DNA of 64,000 nucleotides from Oceanospirillaceae bacterium (lineage in GTDB: Bacteria; Pseudomonadota; Gammaproteobacteria; Pseudomonadales; Balneatricaceae), in NCBI GenBank assembly GCA_018647765.1, contig JABGSN010000033.1:1-64000 (forward strand), in the 5' to 3' direction. How positions within the stretch are numbered: position 1 is the first letter of the stretch; every line of letters begins with the position of its first letter. Below are positions 1-8,876 of the stretch, in pieces. The position numbers were made by a program, and so were the translations under genes. The notes beneath the pieces were generated by a model. That model worked only from the letters and a program-made list of their open reading frames with translations. It had not been told where the DNA came from and ran no database searches.

Positions 1-531
1 AATTCAAAGGACGTCATGTTTTCCTATGAGCGCGCATCGAGCGAAGCCGCCGATGTGAGATCTTGGTTTGCACCAGTAAAAGAGGTTCGAGTGGTTGATG
101 ATTACACTATTGATTTTGTCACCAATGCTCCAAACCCATTATTTCCAGATTCTATCGCTAACTTTATGATTCTCGACAAAGGTTGGGCCGAAGCGAATGG
201 CGCAGAACTGCCGGTTTCAGCAGAAATGATCGAGCGTTCCAATATGCCTTTTAACGTGGTTGAATATGCACCGAATACATTGCCTAATCAGCCAGAGAAG
301 GTGAACTTATTCGGTGATTTGTTGATGCTGTCAGCACATAAATCGATGCCGGAAGACGTAGTGTATGAATTTGTTCGGGTGCTAGTTGAAAATGCGGAAA
401 AGATACAAGGCTATCACGGTTTTCTCAAACCCCTGACCCCACAAACACTGGCTCATACAGCACAGGAAAAACCGGAAGCGTTTCATACCGGGGCGATCCG
501 GGCTTTCAAGGATTTGGGGCTAATCAAATAG
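1..531 (+). CDS. Hybrid solute-binding protein (SBP_bac_5 fragment fused to TAXI C-terminus), 5'-partial
   Basis: The frame is open from base 1: the codons before the ATG at 16 read N-S-K-D-V and continue into FSYERA, a typical stretch of peptide-binding ABC transporter proteins (SBP_bac_5), so the gene starts left of the window. Family-5 similarity runs to about DKGWAEANGA (near base 205). The remaining ~105 residues instead resemble the C-terminus of TAXI-type TRAP transporter binding proteins: PEDVVYEF, then HTGAIRAFKDLGL at the end. The two families have unrelated folds and normally act in the periplasm with different permeases. The product is therefore probably a non-functional recombination relic. 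No permease gene lies beside it. Family assignments are from memory of the motifs; the fusion itself is read directly from one uninterrupted frame. Confidence 0.72.
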   Translation, partial: NSKDVMFSYERASSEAADVRSWFAPVKEVRVVDDYTIDFVTNAPNPLFPDSIANFMILDKGWAEANGAELPVSAEMIERSNMPFNVVEYAPNTLPNQPEKVNLFGDLLMLSAHKSMPEDVVYEFVRVLVENAEKIQGYHGFLKPLTPQTLAHTAQEKPEAFHTGAIRAFKDLGLIK

Positions 532-1009
532 TAGCAGTCACTCGGTCTCTCGTGCCCCCTTATAAAATGCCCAAAAGGGGGCCGAAGTAAGGCCCTGCGC
601 GGTTGCTTCTGGCTTCGTAGTTATCGCCTCTGTTTGGGAGGAATATCAGCTGAGAAGGCCTCTTATTGCTTCTATAAAGCTGATGATCTAACTGTAAGGA
701 AGTTAACTAAAAACAATTCCACAATGACCAAACAATTCTCTGATCTAAAAAACGACGATAATTCCAGTCGCACATGAGTTAGGATCTATTGATACAGTAG
801 AAGAGAAAAGGAAAAGTTCAATAATATATCTACCCAATGACCCAGTCATATGTGGGCTGAGCCTAGTTAATGGAGTGCCACGCAAAAATTAGTAATATTC
901 ACATGGCCAAGGATGGCTATAAGTTTGTCCGTGATCCTAGGAATCGGGCTTTTTGAACCCTACGTTATTAATTATTTATTTATATAAATCAATGAGTTAA
1001 AGTATGTCC
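532..1009. other. Gene-free stretch with hairpins
   Basis: No convincing coding sequence on either strand in about 480 bases. It contains a GC-rich hairpin at 554-582 and a nested hairpin at 645-684 (outer arms ATCAGCT/AGCTGAT, inner arms AGAAG/CTTCT). The last part (about 960-1000) is very AT-rich. It sits between the hybrid binding-protein gene and the tRNA fragment, so it is probably decayed accessory DNA at the end of an integrated element. I recognise no insertion sequence or integrase remnant in it. Confidence 0.6.
554..582. terminator. GC-rich hairpin after the hybrid gene
   Basis: Arms GCCCCCTT (554-561) and AAGGGGGC (575-582) pair perfectly across a 13-nt loop, 22 bases after the stop codon at 531. 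There is no T-tract on the plus strand, so it may be a poor terminator, an RNA-stabilising hairpin or part of an element end. Confidence 0.4.
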
Positions 1010-1062
1010 GCGCAACACTGGCAGTGTTGAGGTCAGCGGTTCGATCCCGCTAGGCTCCACCA
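1010..1062 (+). other. 3' fragment of tRNA-Ala(GGC), putative attachment site
   Basis: The fragment starts at the end of the D stem, has an anticodon arm with stem CAACA/TGTTG and loop CTGGCAG (anticodon GGC), a variable AGGTC, a T arm AGCGG-TTCGATC-CCGCT, the 3' acceptor strand AGGCTCC, discriminator A and an encoded CCA ending at 1062. The bases where the 5' acceptor strand and D arm should lie (about 987-1009) are AT-rich and cannot pair, so this is not an intact tRNA. A 3' tRNA piece of this size is what tyrosine-recombinase integration at a tRNA gene leaves at the far end of the element. By polarity the element and the intact tRNA would lie to the left, outside the window. Confidence 0.8.
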
Positions 1063-1080
1063 ATTATTTGTTATAAAACA

Positions 1081-1116
1081 GGCGGTTATCAGCTTACAAG
1101 TTGAACCGCCTTTTTT
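1081..1116 (+). terminator. Rho-independent terminator after tRNA fragment
   Basis: Perfect arms GGCGGTT (1081-1087) and AACCGCC (1104-1110) are followed by TTTTTT (1111-1116). It lies 19 bases after the CCA end and probably was the native terminator of the tRNA-Ala transcription unit. Confidence 0.85.
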
Positions 1117-1169
1117 GTGCCTGCATTTAACAGTGCAGGTAAATTTAACCATTACGGTGGAACTAGCGC

Positions 1170-1538
1170 ATGAAAGCAATTCGATGGATTTTAGGCCGAA
1201 TCATTTTAATTTTAGACTTTCTGACTTCGTCAAAGCCTGTAACAAGGCAGGCTGGTGTGCAACAAAACATTGATAAAGAGACGGCTTCCATGTCGTTGTA
1301 TCAATTTCATGCGTGCCCTTTTTGTGTCAAAGTTCGTCGCCACCTAAGACGCCACACGTTACACATCCAGTTGCGGGATGCAAAAACTGAGGGTAAATTT
1401 AAAGCCGAGTTAATGCGTGAAGGTGGGCGTCATAAGGTGCCTTGCCTAAAGCTAGTCAAGGAAGATGGCTCTGTAGAATGGCTGTACCAGTCCAATGACA
1501 TTATTGCCTATCTAAACGAACGGTTTGATCTGGCTTAA
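1170..1538 (+). CDS. Membrane-anchored glutaredoxin-like protein
   Basis: A 122-residue protein with an N-terminal hydrophobic stretch (about residues 5-18, WILGRIILILDFL) followed by a short linker and a glutaredoxin/GST-N-type thioredoxin fold starting near residue 42. The redox motif is HACPFC (CPFC), the cis-proline lies in HKVPCL, and the end YQSNDIIAYLNERF is the usual helix of this family. The layout suggests a thiol-disulfide or glutathione-dependent protein held at the inner face of the membrane. It is monocistronic, with about 135 bases of non-coding sequence before the next gene. A start at the internal Met before LYQFHACPFC would remove the anchor, but the upstream ATG is kept because the hydrophobic segment is well formed. 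Confidence 0.8.
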   Translation: MKAIRWILGRIILILDFLTSSKPVTRQAGVQQNIDKETASMSLYQFHACPFCVKVRRHLRRHTLHIQLRDAKTEGKFKAELMREGGRHKVPCLKLVKEDGSVEWLYQSNDIIAYLNERFDLA

Positions 1539-1673
1539 TTCGTGTACACCTTGCGACAATACATTGGCGTTGCATCGGCGTAGCTATTTGTAGGCTCCCA
1601 TATCTAAGCTGTTAAGGCTCGGCGTTGTAAGTTAGGATGAAGGTTCGAACCACAACAGTTAACGAGATCATAC

Positions 1674-4600
1674 ATGCTACAACACTGGAATCAGGTGGTT
1701 GCCGATGTTTGGGGACTTGAGTGTACGGTAAGTCGCTTGGATGGCGAGTACGACCTCAACTTCATGGTCACCTGCGTCACTGTTGATTATATTCTGAAAG
1801 TCATGCGCGTGGGCTGTGATGACGCCTTTGTGGCGATGCAGTGTTTAGCGTTAGGACACCTACAGCAAGCTTCGAATGCGACCCAAGTGCCCATCCCAAG
1901 GGTCATTACCACCCTTTCTGGAGAACGCTTTACTCATTACCAGGACCCACAAGGCGAAACCAGGATTGTTTGGTTACTGAGTAAGTTTGAAGGTTTAAAT
2001 TACGCGCATTTCACACCCAAGTCTGGGGCTCTGATTCATCAGATTGGCCACAACATGGGCCACATGAATACCCAGTTAGCGTCTTTTCAGCATACCTACT
2101 TGGAGCGGGAGTTTAAATGGAATCTAATGCAAGGTGGTTGGGTAGGAGGTCACCTTGACTGCCTTGAAAAGTCAGCACGAAAGTCCCTTGTCAGTGACAT
2201 TGTAGAGCAGTTTGAGGCACTACAAGAAGCCTTGTCTAGCCTACCACAGCAATGTATTCATAATGATGTTAATGACTACAATATCCTTGTACAGGGGAGT
2301 CTAAATCATGGGCCAACTTTAACTGGCATTATCGACTTGGGTGACATGTGTTTGGCACCACGAGTATGTGATTTGGCCATTGCTGGAGCCTACATCGTCT
2401 TAGATCACACTCGGCCCGAGCAAGCCTTGGCACAATTGGTGGCTGGTTTTCATAACAGTGCCCCCCTATCAGAACTAGAAATTTCCTTAATTTGGCCCTT
2501 GTTACGTATGCGCTTGGCTGTCAGTGTGGTCAATTCAACATTGATGGCGTTGGACAACCCGGATGATCCTTATGTCACTATTTCGCAAGCGCCAGCTTGG
2601 GCGTTTTTAGAAAACCATAGGTTGCATGCAGGCTTGATTACTTCACGATTGCGGCTTGCTTGTGGTTTGCCGGTAACGGCTAAGGCCGAGACGACTATCG
2701 CTTGGTTAAAGGGAAATCAGGGTGCCTTTTCCGCCTTAATGGAGGGCTGCGTTGATTTGAGTCAGGCACCAATGGTGGCCTTGAGTGTGGAGCACAGCAG
2801 CATTCCGCAAGACCCATTTTCTATTCGTGCTAGCGAAGCGCAGCAGTTGTGTAGTGACCATCGAACAGTGGCCCTAGGTTATTATTTAGAACCCCGATTG
2901 GTGTACACCGACGAGGCCTTTAAAAGTGGCCCATGGCCAACTAGCAACCGACGTACTGTGCATTTGGGCGTAGATGTATTTGCCTCGGCGGGCACCGCGT
3001 TATATTCACCCATGGCAGCCACTGTGGAGGCCGTAGATAACCGTAAAGCCAACCTCGATTACGGTGGTGTAGTGATTTTGCGTCATCAAACACCTGCGGG
3101 CGATGGCTTCTATAGCTTATATGGGCATCTTAATCCGGCGTCGGTGGTTCAGCTCAAGGTGGGTCAAGAGTTGGCTTCAGGTGACCTGTTTGCGCATTTA
3201 GGTGAGCCTTGCGACAATGGTGGTTGGCAACCCCACGCCCATGTGCAACTGGCTTTGTCTATTGACGGCATGGGTCACGACTGGCCAGGTACTGCGGACC
3301 CAGATGACCTTTTGTTATGGCAGGAATTATGCCCAAATCCAGCCGTGTTGCTTAATTTAGAAGCGGCAGAAACTCAGTATTGCCCACCCAGTAAAACCCA
3401 TGCCCAGCAAATCCGACACGATCATTTTGGCCATAACCTCAAGTTAAGTTATGCCGACCCCGTCATGTTTTTGCGTGGCTGGCGGCATTATTTATTTGAC
3501 GAGTGGGGCAGGCCTTACCTAGATGCTTATAATAATGTGCCCCATGTGGGTCACGCTCACCCACGTATTGCCAAGGTTGTTGGCGAGCAACTACTGCGTA
3601 TTAATACTAATTCGCGCTATTTGCACCCCAGCCGCTCCGCCTTTGCTGAGCAAATATTGAGCCATATGCCTGCATCTTTGTCGGTGTGTTATTTTGTCAA
3701 TTCTGGTACCGAAGCCAATGAGTTGGCCTTGCGCTTGGCACGTGCTCACACTAAGGCTAAACACATGATCACACCTGATCATGGTTATCACGGCAATACC
3801 ACTGGAGCCATTGATGTTTCGGCCTATAAGTTTGCCTCGCCACGGGCCCTTGCAGTCGGCTTAGGTCAAGCCGATTGGGTGCATTTGGTGGATGTGGCCG
3901 ATGATTACCGAGGTCCCTACCGGCGTGAGCAGGGCCACGCAGGCGACCTTTATGCAAAGCAAGTGGCGCAACACATTGCGACTCTATTGGCCCAAGGCGA
4001 ATCCATCGCAGGATTTATCGCCGAGACGTTTCCCAGTGTCGGTGGGCAGATCATCCCGCCTAATAATTACCTGAGTAAAGTATATCAATATGTACGAGAT
4101 GCTGGCGGCATATGTATTGCTGACGAGGTGCAAACAGGGCTAGGTCGTTTAGGCGATTATTATTTTGCTTTCGAGCAGCAGCAGGTAGTGCCCGACGTTG
4201 TGGTGCTAGGAAAACCGATTGGCAATGGTCACCCCATTGGTGTGGTAATCACCACGGCCGCAATTGCTGCAAGCTTTGCTGAAGGACCCGAATTTTTCTC
4301 CACTTTTGGTGGGTCTAATTTGTCCTGTGTGGTGGGTGCTGAGGTATTGCGTATTGTTGAAGAAGAAGAGCTGATGGCCAATGCAGGTAACATGGGTAGC
4401 CTACTCTTTGCAGGCCTACGCGAGTTGCAAGCAAAACACCCATGTATTGGCGATGTACGTGGTAGCGGCTTATTTGTAGGCGTGGACTTGGTGAACAATC
4501 AAGATACCCGTGAGCCGGCCACGGAGGTGGCCAGTTACGTAAAAAACCGCATGCGTGAAGCACGTATTTTAATGGGCAGCGAAGGCCCTGCCGACAACGT

Positions 4601-4733
4601 ACTGAAGATACGCCCGCCGCTGACCATTGATAAACAAGATATAAGCTATTTGTTACACACCTTGGATCAAGTGCTTAACGAGGTTAAGTGTGCAACGAAC
4701 AGTCCCTTGTGCCGTGATTTAGGCGGTGGGTAA
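1674..4733 (+). CDS. Three-domain protein: APH-type kinase + M23 peptidase-like + class III aminotransferase-fold enzyme
   Basis: A 1019-residue protein in three parts. Residues ~1-340 are an aminoglycoside phosphotransferase/hydroxylysine kinase-type kinase (catalytic loop IHNDVNDYN near 195-203, metal site IDLGD near 222). Residues ~400-560 are an M23/LytM-like domain with HxxxD (HLGVD, near 429) and HxH (PHAHV, near 521), so the zinc ligands are kept. Residues ~590-1000 are a PLP class III aminotransferase-fold domain ([26 protein letters not shown], Schiff-base Lys in VLGKPIGNG near 846). The closest known partners are hydroxylysine kinase and the phospholyases acting on phosphohydroxylysine or phosphoethanolamine; a kinase-then-phospholyase route on an amino-alcohol is the inferred role. 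No signal peptide is seen, so a peptidase role in the cytoplasm is unlikely. The substrate is unknown. Confidence 0.85.
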   Translation: MLQHWNQVVADVWGLECTVSRLDGEYDLNFMVTCVTVDYILKVMRVGCDDAFVAMQCLALGHLQQASNATQVPIPRVITTLSGERFTHYQDPQGETRIVWLLSKFEGLNYAHFTPKSGALIHQIGHNMGHMNTQLASFQHTYLEREFKWNLMQGGWVGGHLDCLEKSARKSLVSDIVEQFEALQEALSSLPQQCIHNDVNDYNILVQGSLNHGPTLTGIIDLGDMCLAPRVCDLAIAGAYIVLDHTRPEQALAQLVAGFHNSAPLSELEISLIWPLLRMRLAVSVVNSTLMALDNPDDPYVTISQAPAWAFLENHRLHAGLITSRLRLACGLPVTAKAETTIAWLKGNQGAFSALMEGCVDLSQAPMVALSVEHSSIPQDPFSIRASEAQQLCSDHRTVALGYYLEPRLVYTDEAFKSGPWPTSNRRTVHLGVDVFASAGTALYSPMAATVEAVDNRKANLDYGGVVILRHQTPAGDGFYSLYGHLNPASVVQLKVGQELASGDLFAHLGEPCDNGGWQPHAHVQLALSIDGMGHDWPGTADPDDLLLWQELCPNPAVLLNLEAAETQYCPPSKTHAQQIRHDHFGHNLKLSYADPVMFLRGWRHYLFDEWGRPYLDAYNNVPHVGHAHPRIAKVVGEQLLRINTNSRYLHPSRSAFAEQILSHMPASLSVCYFVNSGTEANELALRLARAHTKAKHMITPDHGYHGNTTGAIDVSAYKFASPRALAVGLGQADWVHLVDVADDYRGPYRREQGHAGDLYAKQVAQHIATLLAQGESIAGFIAETFPSVGGQIIPPNNYLSKVYQYVRDAGGICIADEVQTGLGRLGDYYFAFEQQQVVPDVVVLGKPIGNGHPIGVVITTAAIAASFAEGPEFFSTFGGSNLSCVVGAEVLRIVEEEELMANAGNMGSLLFAGLRELQAKHPCIGDVRGSGLFVGVDLVNNQDTREPATEVASYVKNRMREARILMGSEGPADNVLKIRPPLTIDKQDISYLLHTLDQVLNEVKCATNSPLCRDLGGG

Positions 4734-5216
4734 TACCCAGTCCTTTCTTGGGAAGTGGCAGGTGTAACCATTGGGCGTGTTTTGCAGATAGTCTTGATGC
4801 ATGGCCTCGGCCTCCCAAAAATCACCGGCTGGCTCCAATTCGGTCACCACTGTGCCCGGCCATAGACCCGATGCATTAACGTCATCAATAGTATGGCGTG
4901 CTTCGGCTTCTTGTTGTGCTGACACAAAGTAAATTGCCGACCGGTACGACGCACCTAAATCGTTGCCTTGGCGTAGCTTGGTTGTGGGGTCGTGTATTTG
5001 AAAGAAAAACTCTAATAAGGTGCGAAAACTGGTGAGCTGGTTATCGAAAGTGATCTCAATAGCTTCTGCATGATTGCCGTGGTTTTGATAGGTGGCATTG
5101 GCCACTTCGCCGCCGGTGTAACCCACGCGGGTTGACATGACGCCAGGCATGTTGCGAATCAGGTCTTGCATGCCCCAAAAACAACCCCCTGCGAGTATTG
5201 CCCGTTCCGTTGACAT
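4719..5216 (-). CDS. msrA: Peptide methionine sulfoxide reductase MsrA
   Basis: Reduces methionine-S-sulfoxide in proteins and free methionine, with thioredoxin as donor. The 165-residue protein has the catalytic motif GCFWG (Cys12), VGYTGG, and the HAEAIEI segment typical of the family. The ATG at 5216 is chosen over a TTG one codon upstream: it overlaps the msrB stop in a TGATG junction and has GGAGG inside the end of msrB. The last bases overlap the convergent three-domain gene by 15 nt. It forms an operon with msrB and probably with the EAL gene upstream. Confidence 0.95.
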   Translation of the reverse strand: MSTERAILAGGCFWGMQDLIRNMPGVMSTRVGYTGGEVANATYQNHGNHAEAIEITFDNQLTSFRTLLEFFFQIHDPTTKLRQGNDLGASYRSAIYFVSAQQEAEARHTIDDVNASGLWPGTVVTELEPAGDFWEAEAMHQDYLQNTPNGYTCHFPRKDWVLPTA

Positions 5217-5659
5217 CAAAGTTCCTCCACTTGGTTTAAGTAGTCGCCGTAGCCTTTGGCTGCCATTTCGCTACGGGGTATGAATGTTAATGACGCAGAA
5301 TTGATGCAGTAACGTAAGCCGCCTCGGTCTGCTGGCCCATCGGTGAACACGTGGCCAAGGTGGCTATCGCCATGGGCAGACCTTACCTCTGTTCTGGACA
5401 TACCCAGTGAAACGTCATTAATTTCCAATAGGTTGGCAGTCACAATAGGTTTAGTAAAGCTGGGCCAGCCACAGCCCGATTCATACTTGTCGGTTGAGGC
5501 AAACAAAGGTTCGCCAGAAACAACATCAATGTAGATACCAGATTGCGTGGTGTTTAGGTATGCGCCGGTACCTGGTAGCTCGGTGCCGCTTTTTTGAGTG
5601 ACTCGATACTGTTCGGGCGTTAGTTTTGCAAGTGCTTCGGGAGATTTTACGTAACTCAT
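5216..5659 (-). CDS. msrB: Peptide methionine-R-sulfoxide reductase MsrB
   Basis: Reduces methionine-R-sulfoxide, complementing MsrA. The 147-residue protein shows CGWPSF with a likely resolving Cys, SHLGHVF, and the catalytic RYCINSASL near the C-terminus. The zinc-binding CxxC pairs found in many MsrB proteins are missing (the corresponding segment reads [14 protein letters not shown]), so this is the zinc-free form. Its stop overlaps the msrA start, and its start lies 8 bases after the stop of the EAL gene, which suggests a three-gene operon. Confidence 0.95.
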   Translation of the reverse strand: MSYVKSPEALAKLTPEQYRVTQKSGTELPGTGAYLNTTQSGIYIDVVSGEPLFASTDKYESGCGWPSFTKPIVTANLLEINDVSLGMSRTEVRSAHGDSHLGHVFTDGPADRGGLRYCINSASLTFIPRSEMAAKGYGDYLNQVEEL

Positions 5660-5667
5660 TTAAATAA

Positions 5668-6816
5668 TTACCTTGCTTGGTTCAACCATTGGTCAAGTTT
5701 TTCGGCGGGCATAGGCTTGGCCAAATAGTAGCCTTGAAGGAGTGCGCAATTCATCTGCTTAAGCAGTTGCGCTTGCTGTGCATTTTCCACGCCTTCGGCA
5801 ATGACGTCAAGTCCCATTTTTATGCCCAAGTCTAGCGTGGATTGCACAATGGCCATGTGTTTTTTGTTGTGCTCCATGCCGATAACAAAGGAGCGGTCTA
5901 TTTTTATTTGGGTTAGTGGCAGTTGATTAAGCCACGTCATGGAAGAATAACCCGTGCCGAAGTCATCTAAGCTGATGCCTACGCCTAAGTGCCTTAGCTG
6001 TTGCAGAATTTTGAAGCATTCGGTTTGATGATTGATGACTTGGTTTTCGGTGATTTCTAAGGTTAAGTCGCTCGGCTTAATTTTGTTGCTGTGCAAATGT
6101 TTAGAAATATAAGAGACTAGGTCAAGTTCATTCAGGTCTCGTGTCGAAATGTTAATTTGAAGGGCCAGCTTGTGCCCATTGGCGTGCCATAGACCGAGTT
6201 GTTTGAGGCTGGTGCTAATGACCCAGCGGGTAATGTCTACTATCACATGGGATTGCTCGGCTAAATGAATGAAGTCAGAAGTGGCGACGGCGCTGCCGTC
6301 AGTTTGAGGCCATCGGATTAAACATTCGACGCTGTGTATGGATTTTGTTGTAGGGTCGATAAGTGGTTGATAGTGAAGCTCAAACTCATTTTCAGTGATG
6401 GCTAGGGGCAGGCGGGCTAACAGGGTTCGGTTGCGTTCATCTAATAGGGCATGGTGATGTTCTAGGCGCGTAATGTCGCGAATTTTATTGATGCTGCGTA
6501 AGCTAAATTTCATTACCAGTGCCACAAACACACTACCACCTAACAAAATAATCGCCACAACCAAGTCAAAGGCATCTGCATTGGGGGATTGGTATAAGGC
6601 TGTGATCATGACGCCATAACCCACAATAAATAAACTAATAAGGATGACTAAGGAGCGCCAGCCCCAATTTAGCTCCCGTTTACAGATGCTATAGGCGGGC
6701 TTTAGTGCTTGAGCTAATAGCACAATGCCAATGAGGGTGAAGGTGATGGAAATGGTTTTGATCATCTTGTTATGTACACTTAAAAACGGGTGGGCGAAAA
6801 GCACAATATAAGGCAC
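5668..6816 (-). CDS. Membrane-anchored EAL-domain c-di-GMP phosphodiesterase
   Basis: An N-terminal part with about three hydrophobic segments (to residue ~110) is followed by an EAL domain. The signature motif is ECL rather than EAL (VECLIRW), but the other metal and catalytic positions are present: NIS, LEITEN, DDFGTGYSS, KIDRSF, AEGVE and the end QGYYLAKPMP. It should therefore be able to hydrolyse c-di-GMP at the membrane. No GGDEF, PAS or receiver domain is present; sensing would be through the membrane part. The listed start is GTG with an AGAAG-like site upstream; an ATG 17 codons later (6765) is an equally good choice. It is followed closely by msrB. Confidence 0.87.
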   Translation of the reverse strand: MPYIVLFAHPFLSVHNKMIKTISITFTLIGIVLLAQALKPAYSICKRELNWGWRSLVILISLFIVGYGVMITALYQSPNADAFDLVVAIILLGGSVFVALVMKFSLRSINKIRDITRLEHHHALLDERNRTLLARLPLAITENEFELHYQPLIDPTTKSIHSVECLIRWPQTDGSAVATSDFIHLAEQSHVIVDITRWVISTSLKQLGLWHANGHKLALQINISTRDLNELDLVSYISKHLHSNKIKPSDLTLEITENQVINHQTECFKILQQLRHLGVGISLDDFGTGYSSMTWLNQLPLTQIKIDRSFVIGMEHNKKHMAIVQSTLDLGIKMGLDVIAEGVENAQQAQLLKQMNCALLQGYYLAKPMPAEKLDQWLNQAR

Positions 6817-6890
6817 TGATGGCTTCTAGCTTAGCACTTATTGGTGGCGCGGGTTTATACAATGTGCTGTGTTTTTTGGTTTTTTTGTGG

Positions 6891-6919
6891 TTGATGAAAT
6901 TTATTTGGCAGTGTACAAT
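6891..6919 (+). promoter_or_regulatory. Predicted sigma-70 promoter of rpsA
   Basis: TTGATG (6891-6896), a 17-base spacer and TACAAT (6914-6919). The next bases, GTCGCGCGCGC, are a GC-rich discriminator, the feature that makes ribosomal promoters respond to ppGpp in enterobacteria. It gives a leader of roughly 140 nt before the rpsA start. Confidence 0.6.
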
Positions 6920-7068
6920 GTCGCGCGCGCAAAATTCGTTAGTGTCATTTTAGGCGTCAGTTCCTGACACACCGCGTCCACTTAACTTCCCTGTTGCAGC
7001 TGACCTTCAGGCTAAACGAGCGTTGTCTGGCAAGCACCTTTGACTTGCACAACGTCTGGTATAAAAAC

Positions 7069-8745
7069 ATGAGCGAAAGCTTTGCAGATCTATTTGAAGA
7101 ATCCCTAATTGCTGTTGAAATGCGTCCTGGTGCTGTTGTTATGGGCACCGTATTAGACATCGACGGCGACTGGGTAACAGTACACGCAGGCCTTAAGTCT
7201 GAAGCCATCATTCCTATCGAAGAATTCTATAACGATTCTCGTGAAGTAGAAGTGAAAATCGGCGACCAAATTAAGGTGTCTCTAGAAAGTGTTGAAGACG
7301 GCACTGGTGAGACCAAACTTTCACGTGAAAAGGCCAAACGTGCCGAAGCGTGGGATGTGTTGCAAACTGCCTTTGACGAAGAAGCGACCATCACTGGCGT
7401 TATCAACGGCAAGGTTAAGGGTGGCTTTACTGTTGCCATCAACAACATTCAGGGTTTCTTACCTGGTTCATTGGTAGATGTTCGCCCAGTACGCGATGTT
7501 GATCACCTAGAAGGCCAGGAACTTGAATTTAAGCTTATTAAGCTTGATCAAAAGCGCAACAACGTGGTTGTTTCACGTCGCGCAGTAATGCAAGAAGCGA
7601 ACAGCGCACAGCGTGACGAATTGTTGGCTAGCATTGAAGAAGGGATGGACGTTAAGGGTTACGTTAAGAACCTAACTAACTACGGTGCGTTCGTAGACCT
7701 AGGCGGTGTTGACGGCCTGCTACACATTACTGACATGGCTTGGAAGCGTATTGCACACCCAAGTGACATGTTGAATCCAGGTGACGAAATCACTGTTCGT
7801 GTTATCAAGTTTGATAAGGACAGTGGTCGTTTATCGTTGGGCCTTAAGCAGCTACAAGAAGACCCATGGGCGTCTATCAAGGCACGTTACCCGAATGGTC
7901 ATCGTACACAGGCTACGGTAACTAACCTAACTGACTACGGTTGCTTCGCTTCAATTGAAGACGGCGTTGAAGGTTTGGTACACGTTTCTGAAATGTCTTG
8001 GACTAACAAGAATATCCACCCATCTAAGGTTGTTAACGTTGGCGACACAATGGAAGTGATGATCTTGGACGTTGACCAAGAGCGCCGTCGTATTTCTCTA
8101 GGTATCAAGCAGTGTGTGGGCAACCCATGGGCTGAGTTTGCTGAGAAGTACGCCGCTGGAGACAAGGTGGTTGGTAACATCAAGACCATCACTGATTTCG
8201 GTATCTTTGTTGGCCTAGAGGGCGACCTAGACGGCCTAGTGCACATGTCGGACATCTCTTGGGATGTGGAAGGCGAAGCTGCATTACGTGACTACAAGAA
8301 GGGCGACGAAGTTAGCGCCGTTATCTTGTCTGTAGATTCTGAGAAAGAGCGTATTTCTCTAGGCATCAAGCAGCAAGAAAGCGATCCATTTAGCGAGTAT
8401 GTTGCTGCTAACGACCGTGGCACTATCGTCACTGGTACTGTTAAGGCTGTTGAAGCTAAAGAAGCCGTAATCGAGCTTTCTGAAGGCATCGACGCTGTAC
8501 TTAAGGCTTCTGAAATCAGCATCGATCGTATCGAAGACGCACGTAACGAACTTAAGGTTGGTGACAGTGTTGAAGCTAAGATCGTAGCCGTAGATCGTCG
8601 TAACCGTTCTATCAACTTGTCTATCAAGGCGAAAGACGTAGCAGACGAAAAGCAAGCTATCCGTGACGTTCGCGACATGGAAGTGACTACTGATGGTCCA
8701 ACCACTATCGGTGATTTGATCAAAGCTCAGATGGGCAAGCAATAA
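7069..8745 (+). CDS. rpsA: 30S ribosomal protein S1
   Basis: A 558-residue protein, nearly the length of E. coli S1 (557), with six S1 OB-fold repeats from about residue 20 to 520. The repeats carry pattern segments such as [17 protein letters not shown] and [21 protein letters not shown]. It binds mRNA and helps load it on the 30S subunit. The ATG at 7069 (MSESFADLF) is the family start; an upstream in-frame ATG at 6994 is inside the leader. There is no strong Shine-Dalgarno sequence, as is normal for rpsA, and a GCAAG/CTTGC hairpin (7030-7048) lies just upstream; S1 autoregulation there is possible. Codon use is strongly biased, as in highly expressed genes. Unusually, neither cmk nor ihfB flanks it. 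Confidence 0.97.
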   Translation: MSESFADLFEESLIAVEMRPGAVVMGTVLDIDGDWVTVHAGLKSEAIIPIEEFYNDSREVEVKIGDQIKVSLESVEDGTGETKLSREKAKRAEAWDVLQTAFDEEATITGVINGKVKGGFTVAINNIQGFLPGSLVDVRPVRDVDHLEGQELEFKLIKLDQKRNNVVVSRRAVMQEANSAQRDELLASIEEGMDVKGYVKNLTNYGAFVDLGGVDGLLHITDMAWKRIAHPSDMLNPGDEITVRVIKFDKDSGRLSLGLKQLQEDPWASIKARYPNGHRTQATVTNLTDYGCFASIEDGVEGLVHVSEMSWTNKNIHPSKVVNVGDTMEVMILDVDQERRRISLGIKQCVGNPWAEFAEKYAAGDKVVGNIKTITDFGIFVGLEGDLDGLVHMSDISWDVEGEAALRDYKKGDEVSAVILSVDSEKERISLGIKQQESDPFSEYVAANDRGTIVTGTVKAVEAKEAVIELSEGIDAVLKASEISIDRIEDARNELKVGDSVEAKIVAVDRRNRSINLSIKAKDVADEKQAIRDVRDMEVTTDGPTTIGDLIKAQMGKQ

Positions 8746-8770
8746 AACGGCTAACCCCCTGTAGTGATCA

Positions 8771-8796
8771 AAGGGAGTGCTTCGGCGCTCCCTTTT
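8771..8796 (+). terminator. Rho-independent terminator of rpsA
   Basis: Ten-base arms AAGGGAGTGC (8771-8780) and GCGCTCCCTT (8785-8794) close a TTCG tetraloop, followed by a short run of T. It ends the solitary rpsA transcript. Confidence 0.9.
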
Positions 8797-8876
8797 ACGT
8801 TATGTACAGGATGTACGGTATGCCGCGGTGGCATGGATGCCAATGAACGGCGACTTTCAGTATATAAAGAACTAAT

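Noticed and set aside
1010-1062. tmRNA 3' end
   Set aside because: tmRNA shares the GCTCCACCA end, but the piece has a true anticodon arm with GGC, which tmRNA lacks.
3591-4563. Open frames on the minus strand inside the three-domain gene
   Set aside because: No ribosome binding site or family likeness; they overlap strongly conserved aminotransferase motifs on the plus strand.
6994-7068. Longer rpsA starting at ATG 6994
   Set aside because: The extra 25 residues are not found in S1 proteins; the family start MSESF lies at 7069.
7227-8742. Minus-strand open frames inside rpsA
   Set aside because: They are shadows of a highly biased gene: low-complexity serine- and arginine-rich products with no family likeness.
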